This document shows, in pieces, positions 54,708-63,468 of a stretch of 64,000 bases of DNA. Source of the stretch: UBA1723 sp045641625 (GTDB lineage: Bacteria > Bacteroidota > Bacteroidia > Bacteroidales > Paludibacteraceae); assembly GCA_045641625.1 (NCBI GenBank), contig JAZUHH010000003.1, forward strand, positions 1-64,000, written 5' to 3'. A model generated the notes under the pieces. The model had not been told where the DNA came from. It did not search any database and saw nothing but the letters and a program-made list of their open reading frames with translations. A program made the position numbers and the translations under genes. Each line of letters opens with the position of its first letter. Within the stretch, counting starts at the first letter, position 1.

Positions 54708-56020
54708 TACTTTACTTCTTCTGTAGAGTTTCCTTTTTCCTCACTTCCCTCTCTGATTACAGCGCCGGCACCGCTCGTGCTGTCTGCTGCAGCAGCTTCA
54801 GCGGCTTTTGCAGCTTCCTCTGCCTCGCGAGCCAATCGCTCAGCCTCAAGTCTTTGTCTCTCCTCCTCGTAGTTTGTATAATAGAAATGGATAGTCTTTC
54901 TCACTTCATCCTGAGAAATCATGATGAGCTTGACATTTCCATCCTTATTATATATATAGGTAACCTCTCCGAACTCGATGCTGTTCAGAGCCTTCATCTT
55001 TAGGTCAGGGTAGTATGAGAACTGCTCGTCGCGCTGAATGTCTCCGTTCTGGTTTCTCACAACGATTCTGCTTGTCATGTTCTTGGCTCCACCTTCAGCT
55101 CCGTTGGCATAGGACTCGAAAGAAATTGAAGCGGTAAGAATAGGCTCCTTTTCAAGTCCCTTCATCTTATAGATATTTCGGTTGGCAACCTTATGCTCCC
55201 TTAGGTAAGTGTCACCATTGTTCTTGCAGTAATATGTGAAAGCGTCGTAAGGCTTGCTTTTCGAAATCTTCTCGTCAAGCTTGTAAACGATTGGGTCATA
55301 TACACTTGACTCGTAATCAGAGAATTGGTATAGGGTTGTTGTAACATCTCCACCTTTCTTCATCTTCACTGACTCGACTCTTTTCTGCGGAGTGTATGTG
55401 AATGTTGCGGTCATCTTTCCGTCCGCGCTCGATGATGCTGTTGCTGTGAAAGGCAATGAGTTCTTGTAGCTCCAGGAAACCTTTTCCGTAGTTCTGCTGT
55501 TCTCGTTAAGCTCGTACTGGACAGGCTTGCCCGATGCCAATTTGTAGATCATCTGGTCTCCGTTGGCGTATTCGATAACTCTTTCAACTTCCTGGTGCTT
55601 CTCGTTTCTCTTGATTGTGATCTCAGAGTAAACATTTGCGCCGTCCTTGATGGTCTGGTTTGTCAAGTATCCGAGTGAGTCGTAGCTAAGAACCACTTTA
55701 CCCCCACCTCCGTTTTCGGAAGCTATGACAATGATGCTGTCAAGTCTTTCTGCGCCCGGATTTATAACATATCCTGTTAGGGAAGTGTAGTAAGGCGGCA
55801 AAGCCGGAACCTTGTGCATTCTTGAGTATTCGGCAAATTCCCTGATGCTTAGAGGGATCTGCTTGTCAGAAGGAATAGGTGTTGAAGAGAACATGATATA
55901 TTCTCCGTTCACTAAAGGAACTCTCTCCATAGGAAAGCGGTGAGGATTTGCATTTCCTGCCATATAAGCCGATGCCGACAAAAATATTCCTAATATTGTT
56001 CTCTGTATTCCCATCTTCAC
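54707..56020 (-). CDS. Exported hypothetical protein with YD-repeat-like strands and a charged C-terminal coil
   Basis: 437 aa. Signal peptide MGIQRTILGIFLSASAYMA then GNA. The central part is built of short beta hairpins of YD-repeat character (VVLSYDSLGYLTNQTI, VEYANGDQMIYKL-like strands, EVTYIYNKDGNVKLI). The last ~60 residues form an Ala/Glu/Arg-rich coil (EEERQRLEAERLAREAEE) and an acidic Ser/Gly tail. No family is recognised. It is periplasmic or surface-exposed and the first gene of a two-gene unit with miaA, an association whose meaning is unclear. Confidence 0.65.
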   Translation of the reverse strand: MKMGIQRTILGIFLSASAYMAGNANPHRFPMERVPLVNGEYIMFSSTPIPSDKQIPLSIREFAEYSRMHKVPALPPYYTSLTGYVINPGAERLDSIIVIASENGGGGKVVLSYDSLGYLTNQTIKDGANVYSEITIKRNEKHQEVERVIEYANGDQMIYKLASGKPVQYELNENSRTTEKVSWSYKNSLPFTATASSSADGKMTATFTYTPQKRVESVKMKKGGDVTTTLYQFSDYESSVYDPIVYKLDEKISKSKPYDAFTYYCKNNGDTYLREHKVANRNIYKMKGLEKEPILTASISFESYANGAEGGAKNMTSRIVVRNQNGDIQRDEQFSYYPDLKMKALNSIEFGEVTYIYNKDGNVKLIMISQDEVRKTIHFYYTNYEEERQRLEAERLAREAEEAAKAAEAAAADSTSGAGAVIREGSEEKGNSTEEVK

Positions 56021-56148
56021 ATTATATACTTAACATTTTTTGATGCGCAAATATAAGACAGAAAATTTGTAATAGAAAAATAAACTTCGATTTTCTTTTC
56101 TGAATACAAAAAAATACAGAATTTATGTGTTAAAGAATATATTTTTAG

Positions 56149-56156
56149 TATATTTG
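56149..56156 (+). promoter_or_regulatory. -7 box of the yidC promoter
   Basis: TATATTTG at 56149-56156 places transcription near 56162, after the GTG at 56127, and so supports ATG 56175. A divergent -7 box CAAATATA (minus-strand TATATTTG) lies at 56048-56055 for the minus-strand gene starting at 56020. Confidence 0.55.
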
Positions 56157-56174
56157 CGCAAAATTTCGGAAATT

Positions 56175-58061
56175 ATGAATCAAACTCAAATGGACAACAA
56201 GCGAAACAACATTCTTTTCTTTGTGGTTGTCTTCGTAATAATTTTTGGTTTTCAATGGTATAACCAGCCTTCTGCCGAGCAGCTGGCTGAGATGCGTATG
56301 CGCGATTCCATAGATCAGGTTCAGGCTGCGGAGAAGATGAGAGCCGCTGAGTTGGAGCAGGCCAAGAGCAAGTCGTTGGACCTTTCAAAGATGGATTCAG
56401 CACAGCTTTCTACAATTCAGGAGGAGTACGGAGCCTTCTATTCGTCATTGTCCGGAACTGAGAATGTGGTGTCTTTGGAGAATAATCTGATCAAGGTTGA
56501 TTTTACAACCAAGGGAGGTTTTGTGAAGTGTGCAGCTTTGAAGGAGTACGATTCATACAGAGGTGGAAACGTAAGGTTGAATGTTGACTCGTTCTCCAAG
56601 TTCGACGTAGTTCTTCCGACTGCAACAAAGAACGATATCCATACAGCACAGATGAACTTCCGCGTAAAGGCCCAGAGCGACACTTCTGTAACTCTTGCTC
56701 TAGAAACTGCAGGAGGAGAAAGCCTTGATTTCGTTTATACTTTGCCAAATGACGAGTATATGCTTGGCTTCAAGATCATTTCAAACGGCATTGACAAGTA
56801 CATGAAGTCGGAAACTCTTGGAATCGAGTGGGATCAGGAGGTTTTCCAGAACGAGAAGGGTAGAGATTTCGAGAACAGATACTGTACTGTATATTATAAG
56901 GAGTACGAAGGTGGCGTAAGCTATTTGTCCGAGACATCTGCGGACAAAAAGTCTTTTGATGATGACGAGCCTTTGAAGTGGGTGGCTTTCAAGGATCAGT
57001 TCTTCTCTTCTTTCCTTATCGCTGACAACAAGTTCGAGAAGGTTAATGTTGAGTCCTTTTTGCCAAAAGACAAAGAGTCTTTTCTAAAGAGGTTCAAATC
57101 AAAGATGTCGTTGCCTATGTCTGCTGACAAGGGAAATGCAGAGGCATCGATGCACATGTATTTCGGTCCTAACAAGTATTCTATTCTATATGACTACGAC
57201 AAGAAGCTTGATGCAGATGTCGATATGAACAGAGTGCTTACTTTGGGATGGGGTATCTTCCGTTGGGTTAACCAGGGATTGGTAATTCCAATGTTTAACT
57301 TCTTCGGTTCGTTCCTTTCCAACTATGGTTTGATCATCCTGTTGATGACACTAGCGATCAAGACTCTGATCTTCCCTATGACATACAAGTCGTATTTGTC
57401 AAGCGCAAAGATGCGAGTTCTTAAGCCGCAGATTGACGAGATCAACAAGCGTATCCCAGAGGATAAGCCTATGGAGCGCCAGCAGGAGATGATGAAGCTG
57501 TACTCAAGTGCGGGAGTCAGTCCTATGGGTGGATGTCTGCCAATGTTGTTGCAGATGCCGTTCCTGTTCGCAATGTTCTCGTTCTTCCCGGCATCCATCG
57601 AGTTGAGAGGCCAGTCGTTCTTGTGGGCAGAAGACCTTTCATCATACGATTCAATCGTAAGTTGGGATTACAACTTGCCTTTTATCGGTGACCATATCAG
57701 TTTGTTCTGTCTTCTGATGACTGTTACAAATGTCATTTACTCTTACTGGAACATGAAGCTTACTGATAACGGTATGCAGCAGGGACAGCAGGGAGTTATG
57801 AAGATCATGATGCTGGCTATGCCGGTCGTATTCTTCTTCGTATTCAACGGATACGCTTCCGGTCTGTCATATTACTACTTCATTTCTTTGCTAATCACTA
57901 TCATTCAGACTTATGTGATCAGAAAGACAATCAACGAGGCTGAACTGCTAGAGAAATTGAAGGAGAATCAGCGCAAGCCCCAGACAAAGTCTTCCTGGAT
58001 GTCAAGACTTGAGGAAATGCAGCGAATAGCAGAGGAGCAGAAGAGAAATGCTCAAAAGTAA
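56175..58061 (+). CDS. yidC: Membrane protein insertase YidC
   Basis: 628 aa from ATG 56175; the longer frame from GTG 56127 contains the promoter. The N-terminal anchor NNILFFVVVFVIIFGFQWY is followed by the large periplasmic domain typical of Gram-negative YidC (to about residue 350). The 60KD_IMP core follows: GWGIFRWVNQGLVIPMFNFF, LAIKTLIFPMTYKSYLSSAKM with the conserved Arg/Lys-rich cytoplasmic loop, MGGCLPMLLQMPFLFAMFSF, then YYYFISLLITIIQTYVI and a basic tail. It inserts membrane proteins with or without SecYEG. Confidence 0.95.
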   Translation: MNQTQMDNKRNNILFFVVVFVIIFGFQWYNQPSAEQLAEMRMRDSIDQVQAAEKMRAAELEQAKSKSLDLSKMDSAQLSTIQEEYGAFYSSLSGTENVVSLENNLIKVDFTTKGGFVKCAALKEYDSYRGGNVRLNVDSFSKFDVVLPTATKNDIHTAQMNFRVKAQSDTSVTLALETAGGESLDFVYTLPNDEYMLGFKIISNGIDKYMKSETLGIEWDQEVFQNEKGRDFENRYCTVYYKEYEGGVSYLSETSADKKSFDDDEPLKWVAFKDQFFSSFLIADNKFEKVNVESFLPKDKESFLKRFKSKMSLPMSADKGNAEASMHMYFGPNKYSILYDYDKKLDADVDMNRVLTLGWGIFRWVNQGLVIPMFNFFGSFLSNYGLIILLMTLAIKTLIFPMTYKSYLSSAKMRVLKPQIDEINKRIPEDKPMERQQEMMKLYSSAGVSPMGGCLPMLLQMPFLFAMFSFFPASIELRGQSFLWAEDLSSYDSIVSWDYNLPFIGDHISLFCLLMTVTNVIYSYWNMKLTDNGMQQGQQGVMKIMMLAMPVVFFFVFNGYASGLSYYYFISLLITIIQTYVIRKTINEAELLEKLKENQRKPQTKSSWMSRLEEMQRIAEEQKRNAQK

Positions 58062-58274
58062 TTTTCGGGATTTCTTTTGATGTAACAAAATAGTCCTTTG
58101 GTTGTTATTTTAACACGGTTTAACAAATTTTAAGGACTTTTAACTAAAACTTTGCTACGTAATCTAATAATATGTATTAACTTTGGCACGAAGTTGAGAG
58201 TTGGCAATGTCATGAAATGGCATAAAAAACTCTTCGAAAAGTCCGGAATACTAACAATTGAAATTTTTAGAAAG

Positions 58275-58715
58275 ATGAAATTGATCAGAACTATATTGGC
58301 AACAGTTGCTATGTTTGTTTCAACTGCGTGTTCATTTGCCCAGTCTAATGACACAAAGTCGTATGTTAAGCATATCGACTCTCAGGAGTTTAGAACTGAG
58401 ATTTTTGATTTCGCTCAGGAGAACACTTGGAAGTTCAAGGGTAACAAGCCTTGTATCGTTGATTTCTATGCTACATGGTGTGGACCTTGCCGTTCAATTT
58501 CTCCTTATCTAGATGAGTTGTCTGTCAAGTATAAGGATCAGATCAATATCTATAAGGTAGATGTTGATAAGAACAAGGAGTTGGCTCAGGCATTCGGTGC
58601 ACACAGCATCCCTTTGTTGATCTTTATTCCTAAGACAGGTGAGCCTCAGTCTAATCGTGGTGCTCTTCCAAAGAGTGAGTTGGAGCGTGCAATCATGACT
58701 GTTCTATTGAAGTAG
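58275..58715 (+). CDS. Exported thioredoxin-fold protein
   Basis: 146 aa from ATG 58275, chosen because it opens a signal peptide (MKLIRTILATVAMFVSTACSF then AQ) and because the -7 box TAACTTTG (58178-58185) lies within the longer frame. The active site is WCGPC in FYATWCGPCRSISPYLDEL, followed by the cis-proline loop HSIPLLIFI, so the thioredoxin fold is complete. It should act as a periplasmic disulfide reductase or isomerase. rmlA starts 17 bp after its stop, probably in one transcript, with no obvious functional link. Confidence 0.85.
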   Translation: MKLIRTILATVAMFVSTACSFAQSNDTKSYVKHIDSQEFRTEIFDFAQENTWKFKGNKPCIVDFYATWCGPCRSISPYLDELSVKYKDQINIYKVDVDKNKELAQAFGAHSIPLLIFIPKTGEPQSNRGALPKSELERAIMTVLLK

Positions 58716-58732
58716 AATCTAACTAATCTGCA

Positions 58733-59599
58733 ATGAAGGGAATTATTCTTGCTGGTGGTAGCGCAACTCGATTGTTCCCACTATCGAAAGCTATAAGCAA
58801 ACAGATAATGCCAGTGTATGACAAGCCGATGATTTACTATCCGCTTTCTACATTGATGTTGGCTGGAATTAGAGAAGTATTGATAATTTCTACTCCACGT
58901 GACTTGCCGATGTTCGAGCAACTGCTTGGAACAGGAGAAAGTCTTGGAATGAAATTCTCTTATAAGGTTCAGGAAAAGCCTAATGGTCTTGCCCAGGCAT
59001 TCGTACTTGGTGAGGAGTTTCTTAACGGAGACGAAGCATGTTTGATTCTTGGCGACAATATGTTCTACGGACAGAATTTTTCGTCAATGCTTCGTAATGC
59101 GTCGGAGATTAAGTCAGGTGCTTTAGTATTCGGTTACTATGTCAAGGACCCAACAGCTTATGGTGTAGTTGGTTTTGATGACAAAGGTAATGTTACCTCT
59201 CTAGAGGAGAAACCAAAGGTTCCTAAGAGCAATTACGCAGTTCCTGGTCTGTATTTCTATGACAAGACAGTTTGCGAGCGTGCCAAGGCATTGAAGCCAT
59301 CTGCTCGTGGCGAGTATGAGATTACTGACTTGAACAGAACATATTTGGAAGAGGGTAGTTTGAGAGTAGATTTGTTCGGCAGAGGATTTGCTTGGCTTGA
59401 CACAGGTAATTGCGATTCTCTTCTTGAGGCGTCTAACTTTATCGAAACTATTCAGAACAGACAAGGTTTTTACGTCTCTTGTATCGAGGAGATTGCTTGG
59501 AGAAACGGTTGGATAAATGACGACCAGCTGCTTGCCTTGGGAGACCAGCTAAAGCAGACTAAGTACGGTCAGTACATTATCTCGCTTATAAAGAAATAA
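58733..59599 (+). CDS. rmlA: Glucose-1-phosphate thymidylyltransferase (RmlA)
   Basis: 288 aa, standard length. The nucleotidyltransferase signature is GIILAGGSATRLFPLSKAIS with KQIMPVYDKPMIYYPLSTLM. LGDNMFYGQNF supplies the metal-binding Asp, and EEKPKVPKSNYAVPGLYFYD and GFAWLDTGNCDSLLEAS complete the RmlA pattern. It makes dTDP-glucose, the first step to dTDP-L-rhamnose for surface polysaccharide. It is followed by rmlC and rmlD; rmlB is not in this window. Confidence 0.96.
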   Translation: MKGIILAGGSATRLFPLSKAISKQIMPVYDKPMIYYPLSTLMLAGIREVLIISTPRDLPMFEQLLGTGESLGMKFSYKVQEKPNGLAQAFVLGEEFLNGDEACLILGDNMFYGQNFSSMLRNASEIKSGALVFGYYVKDPTAYGVVGFDDKGNVTSLEEKPKVPKSNYAVPGLYFYDKTVCERAKALKPSARGEYEITDLNRTYLEEGSLRVDLFGRGFAWLDTGNCDSLLEASNFIETIQNRQGFYVSCIEEIAWRNGWINDDQLLALGDQLKQTKYGQYIISLIKK

Positions 59600-59619
59600 A
59601 GAAAAGATTATAGAGTATA

Positions 59620-59643
59620 AGACGGCGTGAATGCGTCGTCTTA
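59620..59643 (+). terminator. Hairpin between rmlA and rmlC
   Basis: ATAAGACG and CGTCTTAT arms flank GCGTGAATGCGT, giving a stem of about 11 bp including a wobble pair, with no strong T-run. It may be a partial terminator or an mRNA-processing stem in the 82-bp gap. Confidence 0.4.
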
Positions 59644-59681
59644 TGTTTGTGTATAGGAATAAGATATAAAGCATTTTTGAA

Positions 59682-60245
59682 ATGAATTTTATAGATACTG
59701 ACATTGAGGGAGTATTTATCATCGAACCTAAAGTTTTCGGTGATAGTCGTGGTTATTTTTTCGAGGCTTTCAAGCAGAATGAGTTTGATGCCCACGCAGG
59801 TAAGCATGTTGAGTTTGTGCAGGACAACGAGAGCAAGTCTTCAAAAGGTGTGCTAAGAGGTCTTCACTACCAGAAGGGTGATTGCTCGCAGGCAAAGTTG
59901 GTTCGTGTTGTTAAGGGTGCTGTCCTTGATGTCGCTGTTGATATCCGCAAGGGTTCTCCTACATTCGGAAAGCATGTTGCTGTCGAGCTAACTGACGAGA
60001 ACAAGAGACAACTTTTCATCCCTCGCGGCTTTGCTCATGGCTTCTTGGTTCTTAGTGATGAGGCAATCTTTACTTACAAGGTGGATAACGTATATGCTCC
60101 ACAGGCAGACGCAGGTATTATGTACAATGACCCTGAGATCGGTATCAAGTGGCCAGAGGTCAATATCGAGTTGTTGCTTTCGGACAAGGATTTGAAGCAC
60201 CCTAACTTGAAGGATGCTGAGGTCTTCACTTATGGTAAAATCTAA
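59682..60245 (+). CDS. rmlC: dTDP-4-dehydrorhamnose 3,5-epimerase (RmlC)
   Basis: 187 aa cupin-fold protein. Hallmarks are FGDSRGYFFEAFKQNEF, FVQDNESKSSKGVLRGLHYQ with the catalytic His, DVAVDIRKGSPTFGK, FIPRGFAHGFLVLSDEA and the YNDPEIGIKWP tail motif. It epimerises C3 and C5 of dTDP-4-keto-6-deoxyglucose. The gene lies 82 bp after rmlA and 12 bp before rmlD. Confidence 0.96.
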   Translation: MNFIDTDIEGVFIIEPKVFGDSRGYFFEAFKQNEFDAHAGKHVEFVQDNESKSSKGVLRGLHYQKGDCSQAKLVRVVKGAVLDVAVDIRKGSPTFGKHVAVELTDENKRQLFIPRGFAHGFLVLSDEAIFTYKVDNVYAPQADAGIMYNDPEIGIKWPEVNIELLLSDKDLKHPNLKDAEVFTYGKI

Positions 60246-60257
60246 TTTCGGAGAAGA

Positions 60258-61103
60258 ATGAATATCTTGGTTACAGGAGGAAATGGCCAGCTTGGTAATT
60301 CCATCAGAAAGATTTCTGTAAACTATCCTCAACATAGTTTCCTATTTACTGATATGCCTGAAGTTGACATCACTGATCTTGAGGCATTGAAGTCTTTGGT
60401 CAAGGAGAAGAATATCGGCGCTATAATCAACTGCGCTGCATACACAGATGTAAACAAAGCTGAGCAGGCAGAGGAGTTGGCCTACAAGATCAATGCTATC
60501 GGTCCTAAGAATTTGGCAGAGGCTGCCAAGTCAGTAAATGCTAAACTTCTTCATGTCAGCACTGACTACGTGTTCAACGGAAAGAACAATATCCCTATGA
60601 AGGAGACTGACGCAACTTCTCCGCTTGGAGCTTACGGCCGCACAAAACTTGCAGGTGAGGAGTCGGTTAAGGAAGTTGGCGGAGATGCCGTGATTGTCCG
60701 TACTGCATGGTTGTATAGCGAGTTTGGAAACAACTTCGTTAAGACTATGATGCGTTTGGGTAGCGAAAGAGAGAGTCTTGGTGTTGTTTATGATCAGGTA
60801 GGAACTCCTACTTATGCAACAGACCTTGCTCTTGCCCTTATGACTTTGCTCGAGAAGGGTATTTCTGGAGTTGAGGTTTATCACTATTCTAACGAGGGTG
60901 CAGTAAGCTGGTATGACTTTACTAAAGCAATCTTTGAGGAAACTAATTGCAAGGCTAAGCTTAATGCCATAGAGTCTTGGGAGTATCCAACTCCTGCTGA
61001 AAGACCTGCATATAGTGTCCTTAACAAGAGAAAGATTAAGGAGGCTGGAGTAGCTGTTCCTTATTGGAGAGACTCTTTGAAGGAGTGCTTGAAATTGATG
61101 TAA
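60258..61103 (+). CDS. rmlD: dTDP-4-dehydrorhamnose reductase (RmlD)
   Basis: 281 aa short-chain reductase. The NAD(P)-binding start is NILVTGGNGQLGNSIRK, the catalytic strand is LLHVSTDYVFNGKNNIPM, and the active-site pair is YGRTKLAGE. Substrate-binding elements are VVYDQVGTPTYATDLA and PTPAERPAYSVLNK. It completes dTDP-L-rhamnose synthesis. It is the last gene of the rmlA-C-D cluster and is followed by a bidirectional terminator. Confidence 0.95.
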   Translation: MNILVTGGNGQLGNSIRKISVNYPQHSFLFTDMPEVDITDLEALKSLVKEKNIGAIINCAAYTDVNKAEQAEELAYKINAIGPKNLAEAAKSVNAKLLHVSTDYVFNGKNNIPMKETDATSPLGAYGRTKLAGEESVKEVGGDAVIVRTAWLYSEFGNNFVKTMMRLGSERESLGVVYDQVGTPTYATDLALALMTLLEKGISGVEVYHYSNEGAVSWYDFTKAIFEETNCKAKLNAIESWEYPTPAERPAYSVLNKRKIKEAGVAVPYWRDSLKECLKLM

Positions 61104-61127
61104 GAAATTACTTACTTATCATAAACT

Positions 61128-61160
61128 AAAAAGGATGCTCATTTCTGAGCATCCTTTTTT
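61128..61160. terminator. Bidirectional terminator between rmlD and tsaB
   Basis: Perfect 14-bp arms (61128-61141 and 61146-61159, core AAGGATGCTCA) with loop TTTC, A residues on one side and T residues on the other, between two convergent genes. Confidence 0.9.
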
Positions 61161-61179
61161 GTATCAATTTGTTATTCCC

Positions 61180-61863
61180 TTACAATACCTTGTTTTTCGC
61201 TACCGTAGTTTGGAACTCCTTCAAGTAGAAAGGCTCGAAATAAGCTACATCTTCAAATTTGCCGGCCATGAATCTCTCCTCGGCGAACTTTACCATATAC
61301 TTGGCTGACGGATGAATGCCTGTAAGGAAGTGTGCGTTGCTATCCTTGATCAAAGAAGAGCATTTGTCCGCTCCGTTACCGCAGAAATACAACTCCTGGG
61401 ATTTCAGTTCCTCCGAGAACGAAGTCTCGTCTATGATTTTAGCCTCAACTTCTGATGACGAGCCGTCTGCCTTGTATAGGGCAGTATAGACCTCCATTCT
61501 TCTAGCGTCAATCATCGGACAAATAGTTCCGCTAATGTTGTGCTGTTGGCGAGCCATCTCTGCGATTACAGCTAGTGTGTCAACGGCAATCAGTTTAGCC
61601 CCCGAACCGAAGCACAATCCCTTGGCAGTTGAAACTCCGATTCTTAGTCCTGTGTATGAGCCGGGACCTTGACTAACGCATACTGCATCAAGAGAAAGGT
61701 TGCGCTCCCTTAGAGTGTCCATCGCCTGCTTTATATATGTGCCAAGAAGTGTGGCATGATTCATTCCAGAGTTGTCTTCGAGTGAAAGAATGACCTCAGA
61801 ATTGTGCGCTACTGATAGCGAACAAGAGGGTGTAGAAGTCTCGATATTTATTATTGTTGCCAT
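61180..61863 (-). CDS. tsaB: tRNA threonylcarbamoyladenosine biosynthesis protein TsaB
   Basis: 227 aa. ASKHA-fold start INIETSTPSCSLSVAHN, then NHATLLGTYIKQAMD and VSQGPGSYTGLRIGVSTAKGLCFG, the TsaB signature, followed by a divergent C-terminal lobe. TsaB pairs with TsaD and TsaE to make t6A37 in tRNA reading ANN codons. Monocistronic and divergent from yicC. Confidence 0.93.
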   Translation of the reverse strand: MATIINIETSTPSCSLSVAHNSEVILSLEDNSGMNHATLLGTYIKQAMDTLRERNLSLDAVCVSQGPGSYTGLRIGVSTAKGLCFGSGAKLIAVDTLAVIAEMARQQHNISGTICPMIDARRMEVYTALYKADGSSSEVEAKIIDETSFSEELKSQELYFCGNGADKCSSLIKDSNAHFLTGIHPSAKYMVKFAEERFMAGKFEDVAYFEPFYLKEFQTTVAKNKVL

Positions 61864-61937
61864 AATCTTAAAACAACTTTTTTGGTATAATTCTAAAAAA
61901 ATCGTACAAAAATAATACTTCTCAAGGAGAAAAAGAT

Positions 61938-61945
61938 TATTTTTG
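61938..61945 (+). promoter_or_regulatory. -7 box of the yicC-gmk-nadD transcript
   Basis: TATTTTTG at 61938-61945 fits TAnnTTTG. No clear TTG was found at the expected upstream distance. It would give a leader of about 65 nt. Confidence 0.4.
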
Positions 61946-62013
61946 CCATAATTTAGTAAAAAACTGCGGCTTTCCGTAAGACGAAGGTCGCAATAAAGTT
62001 TATTTTTTCAGGT

Positions 62014-62886
62014 ATGATTTTGTCGATGACAGGCTTCGGCAAGGCAGTCGGAGAATATGGCGGAAAGCGCTTTACAGTAGAGGTTAAGTCTCTTAACAGC
62101 AAGCAGATGGACCTCTTTATGCGTTGGCCAGGTATATATAAGGAGATAGAACTTGATGCTCGTTCTACTGTGGCAAATTACCTTCACAAGGGTAAGGTGG
62201 ATTTCGTGCTTTCTGTAGAGACTCTTTCCGGAGAGTCTGCAACAAAAGTTAATCTTGCCGCACTAAAGTCATATAAGGAGCAAATTTCCAATGCCGCAAA
62301 GGAGCTTGGAGTTGCTGAACCTCAGGACTGGATGAAGATTATGCTTCGCCTTCCTGATGTTATGCAGAGCGAGACTCAGGAGATCGAGATGGCCGAGCTT
62401 GAGGCGGTGAACGATACTGTGCGCCGTGCACTTGAGGCACTTGTGGATTTCCGAAAGACCGAGGGAAAGTCACTTCGTGCTGTGTTCGAGAAGAATCTTA
62501 ACTCTATTTCATCATTGTTGAAGGAGATCGAGCCTTACGAGAAGGGCAGAGTTGAGAGCATCAAGGCAAAGCTGATCCAGAGACTTCAGCAGGTTAATGT
62601 CGAGTTCGACAGAAACAGACTTGAGCAGGAGATGATCTACTATATAGAGAAGCTTGACATCAATGAGGAGAAGAATCGTCTTACTCAGCACATCAAGTAT
62701 TTCTTCGAGACAATGGATTCCTGCAGTGATACTGTTGGAAAGAAGTTGGGATTCCTTGCTCAGGAGATCGGACGTGAAATAAATACCCTTGGCTCAAAGT
62801 CAAACGAGGCAGAGATGCAGATCATCGTCGTAAAGATGAAGGACGAGCTTGAGCAGATCAAGGAGCAGGTTTTGAACGTGTTGTAA
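62014..62886 (+). CDS. yicC: YicC-family endoribonuclease
   Basis: 290 aa. The start MILSMTGFGKAVGEYGGKRF is the YicC_N signature, followed by VEVKSLNSKQMDLFMRWP. The C-terminal DUF1732 domain contains FETMDSCSDTVGKKLGFLAQEIGREINTLGSKSN-type sequence, with the conserved motif split here as KKLGFLAQEIGREINTLGSK. Members are endoribonucleases acting on RNA in the cytosol. The gene lies 15 bp before gmk, an arrangement common in bacteria. Confidence 0.93.
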   Translation: MILSMTGFGKAVGEYGGKRFTVEVKSLNSKQMDLFMRWPGIYKEIELDARSTVANYLHKGKVDFVLSVETLSGESATKVNLAALKSYKEQISNAAKELGVAEPQDWMKIMLRLPDVMQSETQEIEMAELEAVNDTVRRALEALVDFRKTEGKSLRAVFEKNLNSISSLLKEIEPYEKGRVESIKAKLIQRLQQVNVEFDRNRLEQEMIYYIEKLDINEEKNRLTQHIKYFFETMDSCSDTVGKKLGFLAQEIGREINTLGSKSNEAEMQIIVVKMKDELEQIKEQVLNVL

Positions 62887-62901
62887 CAAATACAGCAATA
62901 T

Positions 62902-63465
62902 ATGGACAAGATAGTAATTTTTTCAGCACCTTCTGGTTCGGGTAAGAGCACTCTTATCAACCATTTGATGAAGGAAATGGACATATTCGAGTTCTCTATT
63001 TCTGCAACTAGCCGCCTGCCTAGGGGTGAAGAGCAGAATGGCAAGGAATACTATTTTCTAACTCCGGACGAGTTCCGTCAGAAGATAGCTAACGACGAGT
63101 TCCTTGAATATGAGGAGGTTTATCATGACAAGTTCTATGGCACTTTGAAGAGTGAGGTTGAGCGCATCGTGAAGGCCGGCAAGGTTGCTATTTTTGACGT
63201 GGATGTAAAGGGTGGTGTGAATATCAAGAAGTTCTACGGAGAAAGAGCTTTGTCTGTGTTCATTCAGCCGCCAAGCATCGAGGTCCTAAGACAAAGACTT
63301 GTAGGTCGTGCGACTGACGCACCGGAAGTTATAGAGAACAGACTTGAAAGAGCATCGTTCGAGCTAAGCTTCGCCGACAAGTTCGACAAGGTTGTCATCA
63401 ATGACGATCTTGAGCAGGCAAAGAAAGATATCGTTAGTGTGATCAAGGCATATCTTGAGGCATAG
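62902..63465 (+). CDS. gmk: Guanylate kinase
   Basis: 187 aa. P-loop APSGSGKSTLINHLM is near the N-terminus, then ATSRLPRGEEQNGKEYYFLT, the GMP-binding segment. EYEEVYHDKFYGT and AIFDVDVKGGVNIKKFY follow with the Walker B-type Asp. It phosphorylates GMP to GDP. It sits 15 bp after yicC and 3 bp before nadD, so the three are co-transcribed. Confidence 0.96.
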   Translation: MDKIVIFSAPSGSGKSTLINHLMKEMDIFEFSISATSRLPRGEEQNGKEYYFLTPDEFRQKIANDEFLEYEEVYHDKFYGTLKSEVERIVKAGKVAIFDVDVKGGVNIKKFYGERALSVFIQPPSIEVLRQRLVGRATDAPEVIENRLERASFELSFADKFDKVVINDDLEQAKKDIVSVIKAYLEA

Positions 63466-63468
63466 AAT

